Virus record (IMG/VR): IMGVR_UViG_3300047287_000318
Location: 1 to 46,591 of that record
DNA length: 46,591 nucleotides
Reading direction: 5' to 3' (one strand)
Source of the DNA: a virus
Shown: piece after piece, positions 34,413-40,808 of the stretch
How positions within the stretch are numbered: the first letter of the stretch is position 1
Layout: each line of letters begins with the position of its first letter
Notes under the pieces: model-generated
What the model was told of the DNA's origin: nothing
Seen by the model: only the letters and a program-made list of their open reading frames with translations
Databases searched by the model: none
Program-made: the position numbers and the translations under genes

Positions 34413-35206
34413 TGAACAACAATCCGATAGGCTGGTCTGGAACGCAAAATCCGGTATTTACAAGTTATAGAGAATTCACGCAAAGTGGTTTATGGACGAA
34501 TCCACGGCAAGGTACGTTTTTCTATATAGAAGCTATTGGCGGTGGAGGAGGTGGTGGTAGCGGGGATCGCGGGGCGGCTGGCACATTACGATCTGCTGGC
34601 GCAAGCGCTCATGGCGCTGCTTGCGTTCTCCGCTTTGGTCTTTTGTCTGCGCTTAATCCAATCGAAATCGTAACGATAGGAAGTGGGGCGACTGGAGCCA
34701 CGGGAATAACAACTGATGACACGGTTGGTGGTGCTGCAACAACAGGAGGAGCAACAAGTTTTGGTAGTATCGTTTATGCACTTGGAGGTGGCCCAATTCC
34801 GCCAGTCAGAGGAAATACAACATTTATTCGCGGATATGCTGGTATTGCCGGCGCAAATATTGGAGGAATTTGCCTTTATGGTCCAGGCGGAAGTGGCACA
34901 GGCGGATCTATTACTGCCGCCAATATTGCGAACTCTGGGTCGTCTGGTGGCCAGGGTTTTGCGGCTAGAAAGAGTGTAGGTAGGTCTTCATTTGGCTTTG
35001 GGGGCAATACCAACGGAGGCAATGGCCTTACGGTAGGCGATAGTGGCGGCGGCGGCCTTGCAAGCAATACGGCAACAGGTGGAAATGGCGGAAATGGTGC
35101 ATTTCCTGGTGGAAGTGGCGGAGGTGGTGGCGCCACACTGAACGGCTTTACGTCTGGGGCTGGTGGCAACGGAGCCAATGGTTTTCTGAGGATTTGGACA
35201 TGGTGA
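34412..35206 (+). CDS. Polyglycine adhesin 2
   Basis: 264 residues from the ATG at 34412 (a TTG at 34400 would add four residues but lies inside the previous gene). It shares with its neighbours the entry motif YREFTQSGLWTNPRQGTFFYI, the EAIGGGGGGGSG run and the terminal FLRIWTW. The surface-loop segments between Gly runs differ strongly from paralogue 1, as expected for receptor-binding variation. The stop overlaps the next gene. Confidence 0.75.
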   Translation: MNNNPIGWSGTQNPVFTSYREFTQSGLWTNPRQGTFFYIEAIGGGGGGGSGDRGAAGTLRSAGASAHGAACVLRFGLLSALNPIEIVTIGSGATGATGITTDDTVGGAATTGGATSFGSIVYALGGGPIPPVRGNTTFIRGYAGIAGANIGGICLYGPGGSGTGGSITAANIANSGSSGGQGFAARKSVGRSSFGFGGNTNGGNGLTVGDSGGGGLASNTATGGNGGNGAFPGGSGGGGGATLNGFTSGAGGNGANGFLRIWTW

Positions 35207-36072
35207 ACAACGCAGCTGGCTGGCCTTCTGCCATCCCTCTTTCAACTGGAATTTCATATACTGAATTTACGAAAAGTGGCATATGGGAAAAGCCGCGAAA
35301 TGCGACTTTTTATTACATTGAATGCCTTAGTGGCGGCGGCGGTGGTGGTAGCGGAAAACGTGACGCCACGCTGATCAATCGTGCGGGCGGGGGTGGTGGA
35401 GGCGGAGGCAACTTGGTATTTCGATTTGGACCTGCCTCTGAACTTAACGCAAGAGAAACAGTCACAGTTGGAGCTGGAGGTAGCGGAGCAGCATCTCAAA
35501 CAGTTGATAGCACAAATGGTATTGCTGGTGGCAATGGTGGTTTTTCTCAATTTGGCACGACTCTTTATTCAACTGGCGGAGGTAGTGGTGGCGGCGGCTC
35601 AACAACAATTGGCGATTCGTCGTTATCAGATGGCTCAAGAGGTGATTCAAATTTCGCAAATGGCTATAACTCACTCGGAGGTAACGGGTTGACAAGTGGC
35701 GGCAACTCCGGGCGTCCGTCTGCTTACGGGGCTGGTGGCGGTGGGTCTGGTGGTGGTATTAGTAATACCGATGCTATTGGTAGCACCGGTGCTGGTGGAG
35801 AAGGTTTTTCTGTAAGAAAGTCAGCAGTTTCACTGCAATTCGGTGGAGGTGGTGCTTTAGCTTCCACTGATGGCGCCAGTGGTGGTTCTGGCCTGACTTT
35901 TGGAGATGGCGGCGGTGGTGGTCGCGCTATTGCTGCTGGACCTGGAGGCTCGGGCGGAAATGGTGCATACCCTGGCGGCGGCGGTGGTGGTGGTTCTGCT
36001 TCATTTAACGGATACAATTCTGGTGCTGGCGGAGCTGGCGCTAGCGGTTACGTTCGTATTTGGACTTGGTAA
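35203..36072 (+). CDS. Polyglycine adhesin 3
   Basis: 289 residues from GTG at 35203 (GTGA overlap with the previous stop; ATG at 35200 is the alternative). GTG was chosen because it gives MNNAAGW, parallel to MNNNPIGW in paralogue 2. Same entry motif (YTEFTKSGIWEKPRNATFYYI), Gly runs and YVRIWTW end. Its stop shares a base with the next ATG. Confidence 0.75.
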   Translation: MNNAAGWPSAIPLSTGISYTEFTKSGIWEKPRNATFYYIECLSGGGGGGSGKRDATLINRAGGGGGGGGNLVFRFGPASELNARETVTVGAGGSGAASQTVDSTNGIAGGNGGFSQFGTTLYSTGGGSGGGGSTTIGDSSLSDGSRGDSNFANGYNSLGGNGLTSGGNSGRPSAYGAGGGGSGGGISNTDAIGSTGAGGEGFSVRKSAVSLQFGGGGALASTDGASGGSGLTFGDGGGGGRAIAAGPGGSGGNGAYPGGGGGGGSASFNGYNSGAGGAGASGYVRIWTW

Positions 36073-36305
36073 TGATCTACGCAATTCTCGACAGCGAAGG
36101 AAAATGCGTGAATCGGATAGTGTGGGATGGTGGTGGTGGATGGCAACCGCCAGAGGGCTGCATAGCAGTACCAGATGAAGACGGTGCCTATCAAATTGAA
36201 CTGCCAGTGCAGGAACAGACGCAGAACGATCCAATGGCCGTTTTTAACACTCTGACGGAAGAGCAGCGAGCGGCGCTTCTTGCAATACTTCAGCCGCAAC
36301 AGTAA
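36072..36305 (+). CDS. Small fibre-associated protein (possible fibre assembly factor)
   Basis: 77 residues; ATG overlaps the adhesin 3 stop (TAATG). MIYAILDSEGKCVNRIVWDG and WQPPEGCIAVPDEDG follow the 'm.yaiid..G.v.N.i.wdg...w.pPeG...v' pattern of short proteins found beside phage fibre genes. The C-terminal half is a helix (LTEEQRAALLAILQPQQ). It may be an assembly chaperone or a tip protein. Confidence 0.5.
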   Translation: MIYAILDSEGKCVNRIVWDGGGGWQPPEGCIAVPDEDGAYQIELPVQEQTQNDPMAVFNTLTEEQRAALLAILQPQQ

Positions 36306-36310
36306 AAGCC

Positions 36311-36565
36311 ATGCCTACTTGGCTATCACGCTCAATAGTAGGCATATCTGCATCAATCGCGGTAGTTTCTGCGATGCAATGGGCATCATGCAGATTTTAT
36401 GTGCTACCTAGAATTTGGCCAATGTATGCACAATTTATAGGAGCAAAGGATGGAACAAAAATAGATTTAACGCCAATTGGCTGCAACGATGTTGATGCAA
36501 GAACAATGGCGGCAATGATGGCTGTCCTTACGACTCTGATTAGCCTGAGCAGGAAAGCAGACTGA
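36311..36565 (+). CDS. Candidate holin (two hydrophobic segments)
   Basis: 84 residues. Hydrophobic segments lie at residues 8-24 (SIVGISASIAVVSAMQW) and 65-80 (TMAAMMAVLTTLISLS), with a positively charged end (RKAD). Size, two-span layout and position three genes before the endolysin suit a class II holin. No family match is claimed. Confidence 0.5.
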   Translation: MPTWLSRSIVGISASIAVVSAMQWASCRFYVLPRIWPMYAQFIGAKDGTKIDLTPIGCNDVDARTMAAMMAVLTTLISLSRKAD

Positions 36566-36567
36566 TC

Positions 36568-36837
36568 ATGCGCTTAGTTTTTCTTAATCTCGCCAAGTTT
36601 TTTCTTCGTCTCGCAGTTGACAAAGCCTTAGAAAAAGCGCTGCCAAAAATTTACAAAGAACTCGATACGGATCTTCCGCCATTGTTTTATCATCAGGCGC
36701 CAAAAGAGATTATTTCTTTTGAAATTTCAAAAGCAATTGTTCGCAATATGAATGGTATAGAGGCAAAACCTGTAACTGAAATCGTAAAGATGCTCTATGA
36801 CCCGGCTATGGTGAATCAGCACAAGTCGAAAAAATGA
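36568..36837 (+). CDS. Small protein of unknown function in the lysis region
   Basis: 89 residues. The first 25 residues (MRLVFLNLAKFFLRLAVDKALEKAL) form an amphipathic or signal-like helix with basic residues; the rest is a soluble mixed domain (DLPPLFYHQAPKEIISFEIS). The start is 2 bases after the holin candidate and the stop overlaps the endolysin start (ATGA). It could be a lysis accessory protein such as a pinholin partner or spanin-like factor, but no lipobox was seen. Confidence 0.5.
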   Translation: MRLVFLNLAKFFLRLAVDKALEKALPKIYKELDTDLPPLFYHQAPKEIISFEISKAIVRNMNGIEAKPVTEIVKMLYDPAMVNQHKSKK

Positions 36838-37913
36838 GCGACTTTCTGACCGCTGCTCGCTGGACCGACAAAAAGCATCCAGAGCCTCATCAGATTGCAG
36901 CTTGGAATTTTGCCTGGAGCGTTCTGAATAAAGAGCAGCGCGATGAATTCCTAGAGTTGTTTCGTTCCGCCCCATCTATTTCTCAACCGCTTAGCTTTGA
37001 GAACTCCTGGGATGGAGTGATAGCAGCAGCAAAAAACTCTGGTGCAAAGTTTCCAGAATGTGTTGCTGCCCAATGGGCACTTGAAAGCGGTTGGGGCAAA
37101 CATACAAGTGGTAAAAACAATTATTTCGGCATTAAAGGACCAGGATCTAGTGTAAAAACGTCAGAGGTTATCAACGGTAAAACGATTACTATCACAGACG
37201 AATTTATTGACTTTAGAAGCCTTGGCGAGTGCGTTGAATATATTGTCGATCGCTGGTATCGAGACTGGAAAGAATACAAGGGCGTCAATAACGAAAACAA
37301 CAGAGATGATTGCGCTCGCGCACTTGTAAAACAAGGTTATGCAACTGATCCCGTATACGCAGAGAAAATAATCAAAATCATGAATGATAAAGCACCAATT
37401 GCAAAGCCGGCAATGTCACAAGCAAAATCACCCTTTCTTTATCTCACTCGCACTCATAAAACAAATGGTGCTGGACTTGAGCTTCTCAAGTTGCAGTACT
37501 TCAAAGATGGAAAATCTGTTGATTCGATTAACGTCGTCTCGGGGGCGCCTGGGGCGCAACAGTTCAGGATTGGATCGCGCAGTCGATCGGGCAGCCTTGA
37601 ACCACTCCCAGAGGGCCGGTGGGGCGTCGAGGATGTGCAGTGGCAGGCTGGGCGGGATAACTACTCCGGCAACTGGGGGGCCGGTCTGGGGCCCGTCAGC
37701 ACGCCTCTGCGCTATCTGGGACCGGGGACAACAGAACGCAGCTCGATCGAGATCCACATTGATTCCAACGCCCGCACCTCTCCTGGTACAGCCGGCTGCA
37801 TTGGAATTGCGAATGAAGCTGATTATCGCAAATTCGTAAACTGGTTACGCGATACTGATCCGCGTGATCTTTTTGTTGACTATTCTCTCGGCACTTGCCC
37901 AACGCCAAAATAG
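36834..37913 (+). CDS. Two-domain endolysin: glucosaminidase plus L,D-transpeptidase-like domain
   Basis: 359 residues. Residues 55-185 have the GH73-type layout: FPECVAAQWALESGWGKH with catalytic Glu84, NNYFGIKG, and FRSLGECVEYIVDRWY; this should cut the glycan strand. Residues 200-350 end in IEIHIDSNARTSPGTAGCIGI, a His308...Cys322 arrangement like the H-x(n)-GC motif of YkuD/L,D-transpeptidase-type domains, preceded by PEGRWGVEDVQ. That domain may cleave or bind peptide cross-links. No signal peptide, so a holin is needed. A GC-rich patch (37540-37740) lies within domain 2. It ends directly against the sigma factor gene on the other strand. Confidence 0.75.
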   Translation: MSDFLTAARWTDKKHPEPHQIAAWNFAWSVLNKEQRDEFLELFRSAPSISQPLSFENSWDGVIAAAKNSGAKFPECVAAQWALESGWGKHTSGKNNYFGIKGPGSSVKTSEVINGKTITITDEFIDFRSLGECVEYIVDRWYRDWKEYKGVNNENNRDDCARALVKQGYATDPVYAEKIIKIMNDKAPIAKPAMSQAKSPFLYLTRTHKTNGAGLELLKLQYFKDGKSVDSINVVSGAPGAQQFRIGSRSRSGSLEPLPEGRWGVEDVQWQAGRDNYSGNWGAGLGPVSTPLRYLGPGTTERSSIEIHIDSNARTSPGTAGCIGIANEADYRKFVNWLRDTDPRDLFVDYSLGTCPTPK

Positions 37914-38801
37914 TCAGAGATTGAGTTTGTTTTTAACCGAAAGAAGCAGTGCGCACTTTTGTATGCCCCTTCTTTCCATGATTTGAAGTTTTCCCTTTGA
38001 CAGTCCAGTCGCCTGCGACAAATCCGACCAGGGAGTTGGTCTGTCTCTGTGCCGCTCAAGAATGATGTATTTTGTTTGTTCATCAACAAATTCATCAAGT
38101 GCGCGATAAAGAGTTTCAATGTTGATTCTTTCCTCTGCATCATCAATTGTATTTGAATTGTGCGGATCAGGAACCACATCAATTATTGCGCTTGAATCAT
38201 CTTGATCTGTACATTTTTTATCAAGACTAAATGCGTTTCTTGGCGCATCAAGTAATTTTCGTATATCCTCTACGTCCATGCCGACTTCATCTGATATTTC
38301 CGTGAGCGTTGGTTCGCGCTTTAATTCTTGAGAAAGCCTTTCCCCTGTTCTTCTAATCTGATGTAGAGCATCATACGTTCCAATTGGTAGTCGAATTGTT
38401 GAATCTGTAGCTTGCATCGCCCTCTGAATTGCCTGCCTAATCCACCAGTAAGCATATGTACTCATTGCATAGCCACGAGTTGGATCAAATTTTTCTACAG
38501 CGCGAGCAAGACCAATATTTCCTTCTTGTATAAGATCCATAAAATCAAGTGTCTTAGCAAGTCTTGTGTATTTACGAGCAATATTTACAACAAGACGAAG
38601 GTTGCAATTAATAAATTTAGCTCTTGCTCTTATTCCAATTTTCTCTATTCGCAAATCTTCTTCTGAGTAATTCTCTTTTCCTTTGTCTTGAATTGCTATC
38701 CATGCTTGCACTTGTGTGCCCAGCATTACTTCTTGCGCTTTTGTCAGCAGCGGATAGCGACCTATTTCATTGAGGTAAGCCTGAATCGTGTCGCGGGCCA
38801 T
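37914..38801 (-). CDS. Phage-encoded RNA polymerase sigma factor (cyanobacterial group-2-like)
   Basis: 295 residues from ATG at 38801, giving MARDTIQAYLNEIGRYPLLT, the standard cyanobacterial sigma start; longer frames would add unlike residues. Region 1.2 is at 1-35 and region 2 at 58-130 (NLRLVVNIARKY, DLIQEGNIGLARAVEKFDPTRG, STYAYWWIRQAIQRAM), all well conserved. Region 3 is at 135-190. Region 4 (240-290) is divergent: GLSKGKLQIMERRGIQ replaces the usual ..TRERVRQIE..AL.KLR. It should direct host polymerase, probably to late phage promoters, with normal -10 but altered -35 contacts (inference). Last gene of the leftward cluster. Confidence 0.88.
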   Translation of the reverse strand: MARDTIQAYLNEIGRYPLLTKAQEVMLGTQVQAWIAIQDKGKENYSEEDLRIEKIGIRARAKFINCNLRLVVNIARKYTRLAKTLDFMDLIQEGNIGLARAVEKFDPTRGYAMSTYAYWWIRQAIQRAMQATDSTIRLPIGTYDALHQIRRTGERLSQELKREPTLTEISDEVGMDVEDIRKLLDAPRNAFSLDKKCTDQDDSSAIIDVVPDPHNSNTIDDAEERINIETLYRALDEFVDEQTKYIILERHRDRPTPWSDLSQATGLSKGKLQIMERRGIQKCALLLSVKNKLNL

Positions 38802-38961
38802 TGTCGTGAGTGGAGCCAGAAGCAACTTGCATGTAGTGGAGCTTCCAGAGGGCCTGCCACTTCTGTGCATGATCCCACACCATGCCCAATCCGTAAACGC
38901 GCCATTTCCATTGATTTTCTTCGCATGGCGCTTGAAGCCATGGCTCGTTACTCTCAGACAT
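38767..38961 (-). CDS. Possible small Trp-rich protein upstream of sigma
   Basis: 64 residues from ATG: MSESNEPWLQAPCEENQWKW then GMVWDHAQKWQALWKLHYMQ. It overlaps the sigma start by 35 bases in another frame and would lie in the same transcript. Composition (six Trp) is unusual but not random-looking. The alternative is an untranslated sigma leader. Confidence 0.4.
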   Translation of the reverse strand: MSESNEPWLQAPCEENQWKWRVYGLGMVWDHAQKWQALWKLHYMQVASGSTHDNGPRHDSGLPQ

Positions 38962-38976
38962 AACTACCGCACTTCG

Positions 38977-39243
38977 ATGTCCCATTTAACGTATCGCCCA
39001 GAGGATCAGTTTCAGGAGCGATTGAATGCAGAGCGCCTTAAGGAATTATTCAGTAGTAAAGACCATCAGGGATTGCTCGATTTTGCACTGCTATTGAACC
39101 ATCAGGCATCGTTCAATAACAGTCGTGCGTACTGGGCAATTTGCGAAGCAGCAAAAAATATGAGTGAAGAATTTAACGTAGAAAAGTATATGCCAATTGC
39201 GTCTGAGATAATAGAAGAGAAAAATACCCGAGGCGGGATTTGA
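38977..39243 (+). CDS. Small plus-strand protein inside the leftward cluster
   Basis: 88 residues from ATG at 38977: MSHLTYRPEDQFQERLNAER, then FALLLNHQASFNNSRAYWAICEA and an acidic helix. Upstream in-frame starts give low-quality sequence overlapping sigma and were rejected. Its last 6 residues are coded within the antisense of the tRNA-Leu gene, so it is either a real gene trimmed by the tRNA or a fortuitous frame. Looks protein-like; no family recognised. Confidence 0.45.
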   Translation: MSHLTYRPEDQFQERLNAERLKELFSSKDHQGLLDFALLLNHQASFNNSRAYWAICEAAKNMSEEFNVEKYMPIASEIIEEKNTRGGI

Positions 39244-39298
39244 ACCCGCGCTTGAGCGATTTTAAGTCGCTTGCCTCATTCCGCTGGGCTACTCGGGC
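39225..39298 (-). tRNA. tRNA-Leu(UAA), short variable loop
   Basis: The minus-strand sequence folds with acceptor GCCCGAG/CTCGGGT and discriminator A. The D stem is GCC/GGC with 3 bp, and the anticodon stem AGCGA/TCGCT encloses the loop CTTAAAA (anticodon UAA, reads UUA). The T arm is GCGGG-TTCAAAT-CCCGC. The variable loop is only five bases (CAAGC), whereas leucine tRNAs normally have a long variable arm; the 3-bp D stem is leucine-like. CCA is not encoded. Confidence 0.85.
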
Positions 39299-39304
39299 TT
39301 GTGG

Positions 39305-39376
39305 TAGGTCCGCCGAGAATTGAACTCGGTTCTGCCACTTATAAGGTGACGGCCTTAACCAATAGGCGACGGACCC
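39305..39376 (-). tRNA. tRNA-Ile(UAU)
   Basis: Acceptor GGGTCCG/CGGACCT with discriminator A, D stem GCCT/AGGC with GG in the loop. Anticodon stem GTCAC/GTGGC encloses the loop CTTATAA (anticodon UAU, reads AUA). The T arm is CCGAG-TTCAATT-CTCGG. No encoded CCA. It lies 4 bases after the dcd stop and 6 bases before the other tRNA, so it is probably cut from the same transcript. Bacteria usually read AUA with a modified CAU tRNA, so UAU is notable. Confidence 0.88.
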
Positions 39377-39380
39377 ATGT

Positions 39381-39938
39381 CTACGCCGCAATTTTATCAA
39401 ACTCTTCAGTGGTTTCTGGCTGCTGCCAAACACTGGGCATTACGGTTTGATTTAAATTGTAATGTCCCTTCATTGCGTAGCTCACGCGAGGAGTTGACTC
39501 CATGCGCTGAAAAACAATCTGTCCAATTAGCATTCCAGTGTATAAAGGAATTGGATGTACTTGGCGAATATTGTGCAACTCAAGCGTTAATCGACTGCCA
39601 TAAAAGCCAGGGTCGATGAATGCACTCAGGGCATGAGAGTACCCTTCTCGCCCACGGCTTGATTTCAAGGCAAAATTGCCAGCAATATCTTCTGGCATAT
39701 TCAAAATTTCTTGCGTGCAAGCAAGACAGAATTGTCCTGGGCGCAACATCCAGGGATTCTCTTCTGTATAGCCAGCCAGTGGCGCACGAACAAATTGATT
39801 CGTCGCAACTGACTCGATCATTATTTCATCCCCCAATCGAACGTCGTAGCTCGCTGGATTGAGCTGATCGGGCGAGAAAGGGAGAATCATTGCCTGTTCT
39901 TTGCACAGGCGCTCTATCTCAGTGTCGCACAGAATCAC
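39381..39938 (-). CDS. dcd: dCTP deaminase
   Basis: 185 residues from GTG. Family motifs are all present: QLNPASYDVRLGD (26-37), LKSSRGREGYSH (91-102), FIDPGFYGSRLTLELHN (108-123, catalytic Glu120) and IGQIVFQRMES (138-148), with a final Y...KGHYN.Q. The enzyme turns dCTP into dUTP, feeding dUMP to ThyX; some relatives also hydrolyse dUTP to dUMP. It overlaps the upstream zinc-ribbon gene by 20 bases and is followed at once by the two tRNAs. Confidence 0.92.
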   Translation of the reverse strand: MILCDTEIERLCKEQAMILPFSPDQLNPASYDVRLGDEIMIESVATNQFVRAPLAGYTEENPWMLRPGQFCLACTQEILNMPEDIAGNFALKSSRGREGYSHALSAFIDPGFYGSRLTLELHNIRQVHPIPLYTGMLIGQIVFQRMESTPRVSYAMKGHYNLNQTVMPSVWQQPETTEEFDKIAA

Positions 39939-40218
39939 TTAACTTTCTAACACCTTTGCGTAGGTAAGCATAGTGCCGAGTGTCCTTCAGTAAAGCCTCT
40001 TGCCCACAAATGTGACAGATACCTTTGACTGATGTGCTCACGCCCTCTCTGGGCTCGCCATAAAGCAGTCCGCAGCGCGAGCAGCAAGATGTGGCGTTGA
40101 TCAGTGTGCGCAGCAGTTCAATGTTCTTCAAACGCAGCTTGCGCGATGGACGGAAAACAATCGCCAAAGATTTTCTGACACTCTTCAGCAATTTCGCGAT
40201 GCTCAAGTTAGGTTTCAT
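39919..40218 (-). CDS. Small zinc-ribbon protein
   Basis: 99 residues. A basic N-terminal half (LLKSVRKSLAIVFRPSRKLRL) precedes two CxxC pairs, CSRC (46-49) and CHIC (68-71), forming a four-Cys zinc ribbon, then RHYAYLRKGVRK. Likely nucleic-acid binding; function unknown. Coupled by ATGA to the upstream HNH gene and overlapping dcd downstream. Confidence 0.65.
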   Translation of the reverse strand: MKPNLSIAKLLKSVRKSLAIVFRPSRKLRLKNIELLRTLINATSCCSRCGLLYGEPREGVSTSVKGICHICGQEALLKDTRHYAYLRKGVRKLSDSVRH

Positions 40219-40808
40219 ATCTTAAATGGGAAAATTGCTTGATGGCGCGAGATCCTCGATATATGCTCAAGAAATTTGTCGTGTGACATTTTATGTTTCA
40301 TCCAATTGCACGTAGAGCAGCAGGGGACACAATTGCCATCAACGTAGCCAATTTCATTGTATATCCTGTCAATGCCTGTATATGCAAAATTTCCACTTGT
40401 TTTACCAAGTCCCTTTGATATGGTTTGTAGACCAGATCCACAATAAACACAGTTTTTTGTGCATATAGCTTTGAACTCTTCCTTTGAGAGCATAAAGTCA
40501 AGCCCGCGCCTATCTGCTCGATTTGCGTAAGAATAATAAAGCTGATTAAAAGCCACTTCTCCAGGCGGAAGCTGCCATGATTTGTTTTTAGGACCAACGC
40601 TGCGCCATATACTTGATTCGTGCTTCATGCATCCACAGGAAATCATTTTGTGCAAATGCCCGGATGCTATTACTTTTTCTTTATCGCAATAAGAGCAATG
40701 GATTTTAACTTTTGCTCTTTTGCTGGCGCCTTGTGATATAACTTCAAGCACTGTTATTTTGCCATTGCTAAATTGCTGGCCAGGGGAGTATTTCAGAGGT
40801 CTTGGCAT
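40215..40808 (-). CDS. Free-standing HNH endonuclease
   Basis: 197 residues. N-terminal part with VKIHCSYCDKEK and ISCGC (Cys38, 41, 58, 60) looks like a small DNA-binding zinc fold. The C-terminal HNH core has CVYCG (120-124), YTGIDRIYNEIGYVDGNCVP and CCSTCNWMKHKMS (163-175), i.e. two CxxC knuckles around a His-less first motif but with the D-R-x-x-N-x-x-G-Y element usual in phage HNH enzymes. Probably a homing endonuclease lodged between thyX and the zinc-ribbon gene. It overlaps thyX by 16 bases. Confidence 0.8.
   Translation of the reverse strand: MPRPLKYSPGQQFSNGKITVLEVISQGASKRAKVKIHCSYCDKEKVIASGHLHKMISCGCMKHESSIWRSVGPKNKSWQLPPGEVAFNQLYYSYANRADRRGLDFMLSKEEFKAICTKNCVYCGSGLQTISKGLGKTSGNFAYTGIDRIYNEIGYVDGNCVPCCSTCNWMKHKMSHDKFLEHISRISRHQAIFPFKI

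Noticed and set aside
34022-36017. Proline-rich reading frames on the minus strand opposite the polyglycine adhesins
   Set aside because: They are the complementary shadow of GGN glycine codons and have no other support.
40215-40808. Intron or intein associated with the HNH gene
   Set aside because: ThyX and the zinc-ribbon protein are both intact and continuous, so the HNH gene is free-standing.
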